Positions 17,585 to 26,060 of a DNA stretch of 37,169 bases are shown here, in pieces. The notes under the pieces were generated by a model that saw nothing but the letters and a program-made list of their open reading frames with translations, was not told the DNA's origin and did not search any database. The stretch's first letter is position 1. The number at the start of each line of letters is the position of its first letter. The stretch spans positions 1 through 37,169 of the forward strand of contig JAUPLR010000120.1 of the NCBI GenBank assembly GCA_030836825.1, written 5' to 3'. The stretch comes from Campylobacterota bacterium (lineage in GTDB: Bacteria; Campylobacterota; Campylobacteria; Campylobacterales; Sulfurimonadaceae). Made by a program: the position numbers and the translations under genes.

Positions 17585-19134
17585 TAGTGTGCCTCCTGTT
17601 GTAAATTCTTGACTTCAGGATTACCAAGATTCGGAATGCGCTTTTGCGCTTCAGGTGTTTGTGCTTTATCGTGCATCAATTGGACAATCGATTCAACACT
17701 GTTGCTGATCGGTTCTAAAATCGGTTTTGGGTAGACACCCAGCCAAATCGTAATCACCGCCAGCGGTACCAATGCTAACAATTCTGTCTTATTGACGTCT
17801 TTGAGATGTTTGTTTTCTTCTTTGGTAACCGTTCCAAAAAACATCTTTTTGTAGGCAGTAAGCATGTAAATAGCGCCTACGATAATTGCGGTTCCCGCAA
17901 CCAATGCGAATCCGTGCGATTGTTTATAGAATCCAAGGAGGGACAAAAATTCGCCCACGAAATTAATCGTCAATGGCAAACCGACAGAAGCCATCATCAT
18001 AATCCCAAAGAGAGTCGCATAACGTGGCATAACAGAGGCAAGACCACCAAACTCAGACATCAGTTTTGTATGACGGCGGTCATAAATAACTCCGACAAGC
18101 AAGAACAATGCACCCGAGACGACACCGTGTGCAATCATCAGGAAAATAGATCCGCTGATCCCCTCAACGTTGAGAGCAAAAGTACCAAGAACAATGACAC
18201 CCATATGCGATACTGAGCTGTACGCCACAACTTGTTTAACGTCTTCTTGTGCGTATGCCACCATGGCAGTATAGACAATCATAATGATTGCCAATGTTGC
18301 AATTGGAAACATGAAGAATACAGAAGCATCCGGGAATAACGGTAATGAAAAACGGACAAATGCGTAGGTTCCCATTTTAAGCAAAATCGCCGCAAGGATA
18401 ACCGAACCGATGGTGGGTGCTTGCCCGTGTGCGTACGGTAACCATGTATGAAATGGAAACATTGGTACTTTGATCGCAAATCCGACAAAAAAGGCAGCAA
18501 ACAACCACAGTTGGAAATTAAGCGGCAAGATCAATCGGTACCATTCCAACAGGGAGAAGCTCCATTGCCCTGTTGCTTGGTGGTAAAAATAGGCCATAAA
18601 CAACATGCCCACCAACATTACCAATGAGCCTGTGAACGTATACAAGAAAAACTTAACCGACGCGTAAATACGAAGCGGTCCGCCCCATGCGCCAATAATA
18701 TACAACATCGGGATCAAGGAGAGCTCCCAGAAAACATAGAAAACAACCGCATCCAATGCCGCGAATACCCCAACCATCGTCATCTCTAAAAAGAGAAGGG
18801 TGACAATGAGGTCTTTAACACGACGCGTTTCAGTAAGTGACGCGATGCCAATCATCGTAAAAAACGTAGCTAGAATAATGATAAACAGCGAAATGCCGTC
18901 AATACCCACAATGTAATTAATACCAAACGCCGCAACAAGCGGAGCTGACTCCATAAATTGCATTCCGGATGTCATAGGATCATACAAATACCATAACCAC
19001 AGAGAAAGAAAAAATTCAACAGCAGCAACCGTGATACCATAGGCTCTCGCGCTGTCCTTGTGAACAATAAATCCGAGCATTGCTGCCAATGCCGGGAAGA
19101 AAATTAAAATCGATAAAATGTGTTCTTGCATCAA
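17584..19134 (-). CDS. nuoM: NADH-quinone oxidoreductase-type subunit M
   Basis: 516 residues, antiporter-like membrane subunit. Helix-5 Glu in FYVFWELSLIPMLYIIGAWG; the substrate-channel signature FPFHTWLPYAHGQAPTIGSV and AYSSVSHMGVIVLG are clear. It ends with a Gln/Lys-rich cytoplasmic-looking tail (KAQTPEAQKRIPNLGNPEVK). Seven bases after nuoL; shares one base with nuoN. Confidence 0.96.
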   Translation of the reverse strand: MMQEHILSILIFFPALAAMLGFIVHKDSARAYGITVAAVEFFLSLWLWYLYDPMTSGMQFMESAPLVAAFGINYIVGIDGISLFIIILATFFTMIGIASLTETRRVKDLIVTLLFLEMTMVGVFAALDAVVFYVFWELSLIPMLYIIGAWGGPLRIYASVKFFLYTFTGSLVMLVGMLFMAYFYHQATGQWSFSLLEWYRLILPLNFQLWLFAAFFVGFAIKVPMFPFHTWLPYAHGQAPTIGSVILAAILLKMGTYAFVRFSLPLFPDASVFFMFPIATLAIIMIVYTAMVAYAQEDVKQVVAYSSVSHMGVIVLGTFALNVEGISGSIFLMIAHGVVSGALFLLVGVIYDRRHTKLMSEFGGLASVMPRYATLFGIMMMASVGLPLTINFVGEFLSLLGFYKQSHGFALVAGTAIIVGAIYMLTAYKKMFFGTVTKEENKHLKDVNKTELLALVPLAVITIWLGVYPKPILEPISNSVESIVQLMHDKAQTPEAQKRIPNLGNPEVKNLQQEAH

Positions 19135-19141
19135 CAGCTCC

Positions 19142-21031
19142 TTACATCGCCCGCATAGTTACTGCGTTGTATCCAACAGTAAATGCGATAGCTAGTACCA
19201 ATAAAACCACTAAACCGACAACCATCCAGCGTAACATACTGGAAAGGTTACCGTTTTGCATGGTATGTGTTTTTTCACCCGTACGATAGATGACATTCGC
19301 GATTCCATCCACCGTTGCATCAACGATTTTAAGATCAATTTGCTTCCATGCTACTTTTGAGAGTTCGCGGTAGGGTTTTGTGAATACTTCATCATAGATT
19401 TTAGGGATGTAATACTGATTGTAAAGCAATTGATAGAAAAAGCCTGATTCAACTTTTACATCCACTCTGACTGCTTTTGCATATTTTTTATACGCAAAAG
19501 CAATCGCTGCAATAACAAACAATTGCGTTCCAATCGTCATAATCCAAAACGTCGTATGATTGTGCACATGATATTCTATAGCCGGCAAAAGCTGGGTAAC
19601 CATTTCATAATACGGTGTTTTAAAGACCATACCCGCAATAACTGCCAATACCGCCAACGGCGCCATAGCATACAGCATAAACGTATAGGCCTCATGAGGA
19701 TGGATACCGTATTTCAAATGTCGCTCGTTACCATGGAAAATCAACGCAACAAGACGAAACGAATAAAATGCCGTCAAGCCCGCTGTTAATAACAATACGG
19801 TGTAAAGAACATAGTGTTGTTCAACAAAGGCAACTTCTAAAATCAAGTCTTTTGAGAAGAATCCTGCCAATGGGTAAATTCCTGCAAGGGCAACAGACGC
19901 CAACGTCATAAGAATCCATGTCACCTTCATCGACTTTTTTAATCCGCCCATTTTAAAGGGATCAAGCTCATCGTGCATTGCGTGCATAACATTACCCGCA
20001 CCTAAGAATAACAATGCCTTAAAGAATGCGTGTGCCATAAGGTGAAACAACGCAACCCAGTACGCGCCCAAACCGGCTGCCACAAACATGTAACCCAGTT
20101 GTGACAACGTAGAATACGCAACGATACGTTTCATATCACGATTTACCAAGGCCATGGTTGCCGCAAACATCGCGACGAATGCGCCCAATGAAGCGATTGC
20201 GACACCAACTTCCGGAATCAAACCATAGATAGGATTAGCACGCACCACCAAGTAAACGCCCGCAGTTACCATGGTTGCTGCGTGGATCAATGCCGAAACC
20301 GGAGTAGGACCTTCCATCGCGTCTGCAAGCCATGTGTGTAACGGGAATTGCGCAGATTTACCCATTGCCCCAACAAAGAGGAAAATTCCAATCCATGTAA
20401 CAATAGGGATAGAAAGATTCGAAATTTCAGCAAAAACAACATCATACTGCAGCGATCCGATATTCCAATAAATCATGAAAATACCCACCAACATTGCCAA
20501 GTCAGCAATACGGTTCATAATAAACGCTTCATTTGCTGCCCACGTTGCCGATTCTTTGTGATACCAAAAACCAATCAGCAACCATGAACATAGCCCCACG
20601 CCTTCCCAACCAATAAACAGCCCTAGGAAGTTGTCACTCATAACGAGTATCATCATTGAAAAAACAAATGCGCTTAAGTACGAGAAGAAGCGATTGAATC
20701 CTTTATCGTGGTCCATATAGCCGATTGAATAAATGTGAACAATGGTCGAAACAACACTTACTACCATCATCATAACGACACTGACTTGATCAACCACAAA
20801 TCCGAATGGGACATAAAAATCTCCCGCAGCAATCCACGTCATCATTTCTACGTGAACCGTGTGTCCTGCCATAACATAATTAAGCAATACAACACTGCTC
20901 ATAAAAGAGACAAACAACAATCCAGAGGCAACCATTCCGGTCACGCTTGTCTTCGGAGAAGCACCAAAAAGTGCAGAAAACAGGGAACCTGCCAGCGGCG
21001 CAAAAAGTGCGATGTATAAATAAATTTCCAT
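19142..21031 (-). CDS. nuoL: NADH-quinone oxidoreductase-type subunit L
   Basis: 629 residues, the distal antiporter-like subunit. Signatures FIGWEGVGLCSWLLIGFW (helix-5 Glu), FPLHTWLADAMEGPTPVSAL and AYSTLSQLGYMFVAAGLG are intact. The C-terminal part has further helices and an amphipathic stretch matching the long lateral helix of NuoL (AVRVDVKVESGFFYQLLYNQ onward), ending in a final membrane segment (MVVGLVVLLVLAIAFTVGY). Three bases after nuoK. Confidence 0.96.
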   Translation of the reverse strand: MEIYLYIALFAPLAGSLFSALFGASPKTSVTGMVASGLLFVSFMSSVVLLNYVMAGHTVHVEMMTWIAAGDFYVPFGFVVDQVSVVMMMVVSVVSTIVHIYSIGYMDHDKGFNRFFSYLSAFVFSMMILVMSDNFLGLFIGWEGVGLCSWLLIGFWYHKESATWAANEAFIMNRIADLAMLVGIFMIYWNIGSLQYDVVFAEISNLSIPIVTWIGIFLFVGAMGKSAQFPLHTWLADAMEGPTPVSALIHAATMVTAGVYLVVRANPIYGLIPEVGVAIASLGAFVAMFAATMALVNRDMKRIVAYSTLSQLGYMFVAAGLGAYWVALFHLMAHAFFKALLFLGAGNVMHAMHDELDPFKMGGLKKSMKVTWILMTLASVALAGIYPLAGFFSKDLILEVAFVEQHYVLYTVLLLTAGLTAFYSFRLVALIFHGNERHLKYGIHPHEAYTFMLYAMAPLAVLAVIAGMVFKTPYYEMVTQLLPAIEYHVHNHTTFWIMTIGTQLFVIAAIAFAYKKYAKAVRVDVKVESGFFYQLLYNQYYIPKIYDEVFTKPYRELSKVAWKQIDLKIVDATVDGIANVIYRTGEKTHTMQNGNLSSMLRWMVVGLVVLLVLAIAFTVGYNAVTMRAM

Positions 21032-21034
21032 TGT

Positions 21035-21340
21035 TTACCCTCGCATCGATGTCATAATATCTAGGTCGATCTTGCCGGTACGCTTGTACCATACGATCAA
21101 CAACCCAAGTCCAACGGCTACTTCAGATGCCGCAATAGCAATAATGAAGAAGGCAAACATCTGCCCCGTTAAGTCATTGTGAAAGTGCGCAATCGCAGCA
21201 AAGCCAATATTGGTCGCATTGAGCAATATCTCTGTCGCGAAAAAGAGCATCAGCAAGTTTTTACGACGCATTACCCCGATCAGACCAATCGCGAACAGCA
21301 CGCCTGAGAGTACTAGGTAGTGAGCTAATGTAATTTCCAT
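21035..21340 (-). CDS. nuoK: NADH-quinone oxidoreductase-type subunit K
   Basis: 101 residues, three membrane helices. The two proton-path glutamates sit in LMLFFATEILLNATN and IAIAASEVAVGLGLL, as in family members. The ATG shares one base with the nuoJ stop (TAATG). Confidence 0.96.
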   Translation of the reverse strand: MEITLAHYLVLSGVLFAIGLIGVMRRKNLLMLFFATEILLNATNIGFAAIAHFHNDLTGQMFAFFIIAIAASEVAVGLGLLIVWYKRTGKIDLDIMTSMRG

Positions 21341-21930
21341 TAGTGGGCTCCTTCTTCTTCTGTATCTTTAGGAGCTTGAGTTGCGCTCATAAGCGCAATC
21401 TCTTCTTCCGCCATTAAGGTCAACGATTTATCCATTTTCTTACCTGCCAACACGATACCGGCAATCATCGCAACCAATAACATAACGGCTGCAAGTTCAA
21501 ATGGAACCAAAAATTTGGTAAACAAGACCAAACCGATAGCTTGAGAATTTCCAACAGCCGCCTCGATCGGATAACGCGCTTCCAAATTTGTAGAAATAAT
21601 CGGGGAAACCAAAATAAAGACGATCAAGGTTGCGGCCATTACCCCCAATACGAAAATGATACGTGGATTGTTCTGTTTTTCAACCAACGTACGCGTTGTA
21701 TCAAAAAACATCATACCAAAGGCATACAACGCCATAACAGCACCCGTATAAACGATGATTTGAACAACTCCAAGAAAATCAGCACCGAGCATAAAGAAGA
21801 AAGCTGAGATAAAAATCATCCCAGAGGCCATCGCCGTTAATGCATACAATGCCTGTGAAGTCATAACCGTAATGGTAAACATACCAATCGTTAATGCCGC
21901 AAACAAATAAAAAGCAATTGCTTCAAACAT
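21340..21930 (-). CDS. nuoJ: NADH-quinone oxidoreductase-type subunit J
   Basis: 196 residues, five membrane helices. QIIVYTGAVMALYAFGMM matches the conserved helix-3 region with its pi-bulge, implicated in coupling. The C-terminal tail is acidic (APKDTEEEGAH). Ten bases after nuoI and overlapping nuoK by one base. Confidence 0.94.
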   Translation of the reverse strand: MFEAIAFYLFAALTIGMFTITVMTSQALYALTAMASGMIFISAFFFMLGADFLGVVQIIVYTGAVMALYAFGMMFFDTTRTLVEKQNNPRIIFVLGVMAATLIVFILVSPIISTNLEARYPIEAAVGNSQAIGLVLFTKFLVPFELAAVMLLVAMIAGIVLAGKKMDKSLTLMAEEEIALMSATQAPKDTEEEGAH

Positions 21931-21940
21931 TCATATCTCC

Positions 21941-22561
21941 TTAATAGGCAAGCGGTGTTTTAGCAACACGCTCGTCCTCATGTGGGGTAATCGAACCAAA
22001 ACCTGGATAATCTTTTTGCTGTCCTGACACTAATAAATCAAGAGGGGTGAGCATATCGTCTTTGATTACAAAGTGGGCACGCTGTTGAGACGCATTTTCA
22101 TACCGTTCTCCATGTACAATAGCCAGTTCCGGACATACTTCCGCACAATATCCGCAAAAAATACAACGTCCAAGATTAATACTGTATTCGGTGACTTCTT
22201 TACGGCTATTTTCATCAATACGCGTATCCATACGAATACAATCAGAAATACAGATTTTTTCACACAATCCGCATCCGATACAACGTTCAAATCCAGACTC
22301 CCACAAACGTAACAGTTTATGAACAGCGCGATAACGCGGACCGATCGGAAGTTTTTCCATCGGATATTTCACGGTATGGATGTCAAACTTAATCATCTCA
22401 CGCATTACTATCCATAATCCGATAAAAAGCTCCCCTTTTAGTGAACGCTTTACGACTTGCTTAAATTTATCCCATCCCGTAACCGGATACTCTTCAATAT
22501 CGACATAGTAATAAGCACTTTGCTCACTTACGTTACGATCTGTAAACGGCTCTACATGCAT
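21941..22561 (-). CDS. nuoI: NADH-quinone oxidoreductase-type subunit I (two 4Fe-4S)
   Basis: 206 residues. Carries clusters N6a and N6b between the NuoG arm and NuoB: first motif CIGCGLCEKIC (usual CxxCxxCxxxC, but followed by Ile-Ser rather than Pro), second CIFCGYCAEVCP. The N-terminal extension (about 70 residues) includes SLKGELFIGLWIVMREM, the amphipathic membrane-contact helix, and is longer than in many homologues. Start shares one base with the nuoH stop (TAATG). Confidence 0.95.
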   Translation of the reverse strand: MHVEPFTDRNVSEQSAYYYVDIEEYPVTGWDKFKQVVKRSLKGELFIGLWIVMREMIKFDIHTVKYPMEKLPIGPRYRAVHKLLRLWESGFERCIGCGLCEKICISDCIRMDTRIDENSRKEVTEYSINLGRCIFCGYCAEVCPELAIVHGERYENASQQRAHFVIKDDMLTPLDLLVSGQQKDYPGFGSITPHEDERVAKTPLAY

Positions 22562-23568
22562 TACATGCCCCCTTGAGTTTTAATCAAAATAACAACACCC
22601 GTAACAATAACGTTCAAGATGGCTATAGGCATCAATACTTTCCAACATAACCACATCAACTGATCCGGTCGAACATCCGGCCATGCAGCCCTTGTCCATA
22701 AGAAAAAGAAGAAAAAGAAAGCTACTTTCATCAATAACTGAAAGGCTCCGGCAATTGAACCATCACCGTAACCACCCAAAAATATGATTGCCATAACAAA
22801 TGAAATAAAGAACATGTTGGCGTACTCGCCGATAAAGAACAGACCCCATCTCATCCCAGAGTACTCCGTACCAAAACCATCGACAATTTCATGATCATTG
22901 GCTACGAGGTGAAACGGCGTACGCCCTGTTTCTGCAAAAGCAGCAATCCAAAACAAGATGAAAGCAACCGGTTGCGACCATGCTAACCAATCAAAAAAGC
23001 CACCTTTTTGATAATTGTTGATATCAATCAACGACAACGATCCAACCATCATCAAAGGCGCCAGCAATGAAAGCCCTGTGATAACTTCATACGAAATGAA
23101 CACTGCCGCACCACGCGCCGCCGAAAGCAACGACCATTTATTCGCCGATGCCATACCGCCTAGCAATGGACCGTACAATCCGATTGCCATAACCGCCAAT
23201 ACATACAAGATACCTACATTGACGTCGGCAACAATAGGATGTACCGTGTATCCAAAAACCGTAAACTCAGGCCAAAACGGAATCGCAGCAGCTGCCATGA
23301 ATGCAGTCGATGCTGTTATTACCGGGGCGATTTTAAAAATCGGTTTAACGACATTTTGCGGGATAATGTCCTCTTTCGTAATGAGTTTAATCCCATCAGC
23401 CGCCACTTGGAGCAAGCCATAGGGACCAACGTGTGTCGGTCCCAAACGACGCTGCATAAACGCAAGAACCTTACGTTCAAAGTAGGTTCCAAAACCCGCA
23501 AGGGCTGAGAAAACCGATAAGATCACAACGATTTTAACTATCGTCTCGATGATAAATGCTACATCCAT
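22561..23568 (-). CDS. nuoH: NADH-quinone oxidoreductase-type subunit H
   Basis: 335 residues, eight membrane helices, forming most of the quinone chamber. Conserved RRLGPTHVGPYGLLQVAADG (first quinone-site loop), IPFWPE, the acidic FAETGRTPFHL and ANDHEIVDGFGTEYSGMRWG are all present. Two bases after the second nuoG. Confidence 0.96.
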   Translation of the reverse strand: MDVAFIIETIVKIVVILSVFSALAGFGTYFERKVLAFMQRRLGPTHVGPYGLLQVAADGIKLITKEDIIPQNVVKPIFKIAPVITASTAFMAAAAIPFWPEFTVFGYTVHPIVADVNVGILYVLAVMAIGLYGPLLGGMASANKWSLLSAARGAAVFISYEVITGLSLLAPLMMVGSLSLIDINNYQKGGFFDWLAWSQPVAFILFWIAAFAETGRTPFHLVANDHEIVDGFGTEYSGMRWGLFFIGEYANMFFISFVMAIIFLGGYGDGSIAGAFQLLMKVAFFFFFFLWTRAAWPDVRPDQLMWLCWKVLMPIAILNVIVTGVVILIKTQGGM

Positions 23569-23570
23569 GC

Positions 23571-26057
23571 TTACGCCTTTTGAATTGATACAGTTGCAAA
23601 ACGGTAACCGTCAAACAATGCACCAGAATTTATTTGTGTGTCAAATGTTGGGAGATACGGAATCTCGCCATCAATTTTTCCATCCGCGATTACGTTGACC
23701 ACGATTTCCCCTTGTGCCGTTTTAACGCGAACACGATCACCGTCCTTTACCCCATTAGCGCTCATAAAGGCAGCCGATGCATAAAGCCCGCCTGTCCCTT
23801 TGAGTTGATGCGCTTTTGCTGTAAACGGTGTGAAATGCAAGACAGGATTTGCTAAATAGACAATTCCCTCACCCATTGCGGAAGATTCATTGAATCTTGT
23901 GACACTTTCATCCCCATTTACACTGACAGAAGAAACAGCAAGGAGATAGCCGCGCACCTCTTCACCTGCATTGGTATAGTAGTTTGGCAAGGTATCAAAC
24001 TCTACGGCTTTAAATCCCGAAGATACCGGAAGCTGTTTCGTATAATTCACCGTCAATGCCTCATTAAACCCAAGCGCATTTGCAATATCATTGAGCGTAT
24101 ACCCGCCAAATCCTACCGCTACGTTGGTCGGATTAACCCGCTTATCGATGCTGGTTAACGTCCCCTCTTGCTGATTAAGTGCCGGCATATCCAAATCACC
24201 GTTGCCTAAGGCACTCAATGTGAAATTTCCTGCTGCATTATATCCAATTGTGTAGCTTCCGCCGGCGGCATCCAGATCACAAATCAATGCTGCTCCCAAT
24301 GTATTGGACAGGTTGGGAATCATGGTTACATTAAACGCTGTATATTTTTCGATCAACGCAACCAAACGAGCACAGTTGACCGCATTTGGGTGGCTGTACA
24401 AATCAGGTCCGACCATCAATGCAAATTTCTCTTTTTTCGCCAAATATTTAATCAATGTGTCTGCAAATCCTGCCGGTGCATTTAAAAGATCGTAAAGGCG
24501 GTTATCATCCACTTCTACTTCTTTGGATACTTTTTTCTTGACGGTTTTTGTGACCTCTTCGTTTACGTCTTCTTCGAGACCCGTTTCTTCATTGAGAACT
24601 TTTTTAACAACGGTTTCAGTTACTTTTTCATCTACCGTTTCTTCAATCGTGACCGTTTTTGTCGAATGAAACGTTGCCAAATAGCTTACGACGTCCGAAG
24701 GCATCGCCGCTTTATCCCCAAACAAGTCAAGCATCAAATACAATGCCGCTTCTTCCATCATCGCCGCATGATTAAATTGCGTCACATTTTTGGACATATC
24801 ATTGATAACAGGATCATTAATCGGATGAAAATAAAGCCCTGCCCCTTTGTTCATCGAAAGGGCATTGTTCATGGCAAAACGGGCATTGGGATTATCGGTT
24901 TTCAATGCGCTACCGATGGAGACCACGAAATCGCTGTCATGGACTTCTTTTAAGTTACCGCTGTAAAGCGATTGCCCGCTGATTGCGCTGTATGCATTTA
25001 AAAATGCTTTAAATACTCTTGCTTCCTCATTGATCAAACGGTAACCGAATTTTTCTTTGAGACGTTGTAAAATCATTGCCTCTTCATTGGTGATCGTTGA
25101 GGTAAAGCGAATTGTGTCCGCTTTTTTAAATGCAGCGATTGCCGCATCAAATTGTCCTGCATCTTTGGTCACATTGCTGTTTTGGAAATCGTATCCATAC
25201 CGTCCAGCTCCGCACAAGGATACATAGTTCCATTCATTTTTAACACGATAGATCTTGTCTTCCGGATCCGCAATGCTCGTGTGCTTAATATCGTAGCTGA
25301 TTTGACACCCCGCACTACAGTGCGTACAGGTAGCCGGAATTTGCTCATGCTCCCACGCGTTTGCACTGTATTGGTAATCCGTACTTACCAACGCACCTAC
25401 CGGACAAACGGACGTACACTCACCGCAGTTAGTACAGTCAAGCGTATCGCCCGCATTTGGAGCAATCAAGGACTTATTGAGTTTATTCCACATTGCGTAG
25501 GCATCTTTTGGCATTGACTCTTTAAAGGCTGGATCAATAGCATCACTCCCGCGCGCAACCGTAGAAAGTGCGCCATCGCCGATCATGTCTTTACAGACCG
25601 TAATACAGCGCTCACACATAATACACAAAGCGGGATCATACTTAATGAGTCCCCAATCTTGTGCCGGCTTGAACGTATCTGCAATACAGTACGATTGCGA
25701 ATCAACCGCCAATTCCAAAGTATAGTTTTGAAGTTCGCACTCTCCCGATTGATCACAAACGCCGCACTCTAATGGATGATTTACATCATAAACTTCCATA
25801 ATTGCCCGTTTTTCTTGTTCAATGGTCGATGTGCTGGTAACAACATTCATCCCTTCTTTTGCTTTTGAATTACACGCATAGACTTGTTTTCCATCCGCCT
25901 CTACCAAACAGATACGACAGGCCAATGTTGGTGAGCAGCGTGTCAGATAACATATAGCAGGGATAAAAATACCATTGGCGCGCGCCGCATTGAGGATAAA
26001 TTCACCCTCTTGCGTTTGAACCGCTTTACCATCTATGGTTATCGTTATTTCATTCAT
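23571..26057 (-). CDS. nuoG: NuoG-like iron-sulfur subunit, second copy (G2)
   Basis: 828 residues. N-terminal 2Fe-2S ligands C36-x-C41/C47/C50/C62 region, then HPLECGVCDQSGEC (residues 94-107, the His-Cys3 cluster), CIMCERCITVC (145-155) and CTNCGECTSVCP (208-219), plus CTHCSAGC with Cys282 (the extra N7-type cluster). All ligands appear intact. The molybdopterin-oxidoreductase-like domain follows from about residue 300, without catalytic features. Residues about 466-518 hold a Val/Glu/Lys/Thr-rich segment absent from G1. It comes 3 bases after G1 and is clearly a diverged tandem paralogue of it. Which copy contacts NuoI is not visible from sequence; the neighbouring position to nuoH gives no proof. 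Confidence 0.9.
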   Translation of the reverse strand: MNEITITIDGKAVQTQEGEFILNAARANGIFIPAICYLTRCSPTLACRICLVEADGKQVYACNSKAKEGMNVVTSTSTIEQEKRAIMEVYDVNHPLECGVCDQSGECELQNYTLELAVDSQSYCIADTFKPAQDWGLIKYDPALCIMCERCITVCKDMIGDGALSTVARGSDAIDPAFKESMPKDAYAMWNKLNKSLIAPNAGDTLDCTNCGECTSVCPVGALVSTDYQYSANAWEHEQIPATCTHCSAGCQISYDIKHTSIADPEDKIYRVKNEWNYVSLCGAGRYGYDFQNSNVTKDAGQFDAAIAAFKKADTIRFTSTITNEEAMILQRLKEKFGYRLINEEARVFKAFLNAYSAISGQSLYSGNLKEVHDSDFVVSIGSALKTDNPNARFAMNNALSMNKGAGLYFHPINDPVINDMSKNVTQFNHAAMMEEAALYLMLDLFGDKAAMPSDVVSYLATFHSTKTVTIEETVDEKVTETVVKKVLNEETGLEEDVNEEVTKTVKKKVSKEVEVDDNRLYDLLNAPAGFADTLIKYLAKKEKFALMVGPDLYSHPNAVNCARLVALIEKYTAFNVTMIPNLSNTLGAALICDLDAAGGSYTIGYNAAGNFTLSALGNGDLDMPALNQQEGTLTSIDKRVNPTNVAVGFGGYTLNDIANALGFNEALTVNYTKQLPVSSGFKAVEFDTLPNYYTNAGEEVRGYLLAVSSVSVNGDESVTRFNESSAMGEGIVYLANPVLHFTPFTAKAHQLKGTGGLYASAAFMSANGVKDGDRVRVKTAQGEIVVNVIADGKIDGEIPYLPTFDTQINSGALFDGYRFATVSIQKA
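24504..24662 (-). other. Val/Glu/Lys/Thr-rich insertion in NuoG2 with internal repeat
   Basis: Encodes residues about 466-518. Two related blocks, VTETVVKKVLNEE and VTKTVKKKVSKEV, are separated by an acidic stretch. The composition suggests a solvent-exposed, charged beta or coiled extension. The paralogue NuoG1 passes through the equivalent place with only EFFNELDEGYLCAESNAGDE. Confidence 0.6.
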
Positions 26058-26060
26058 GAT

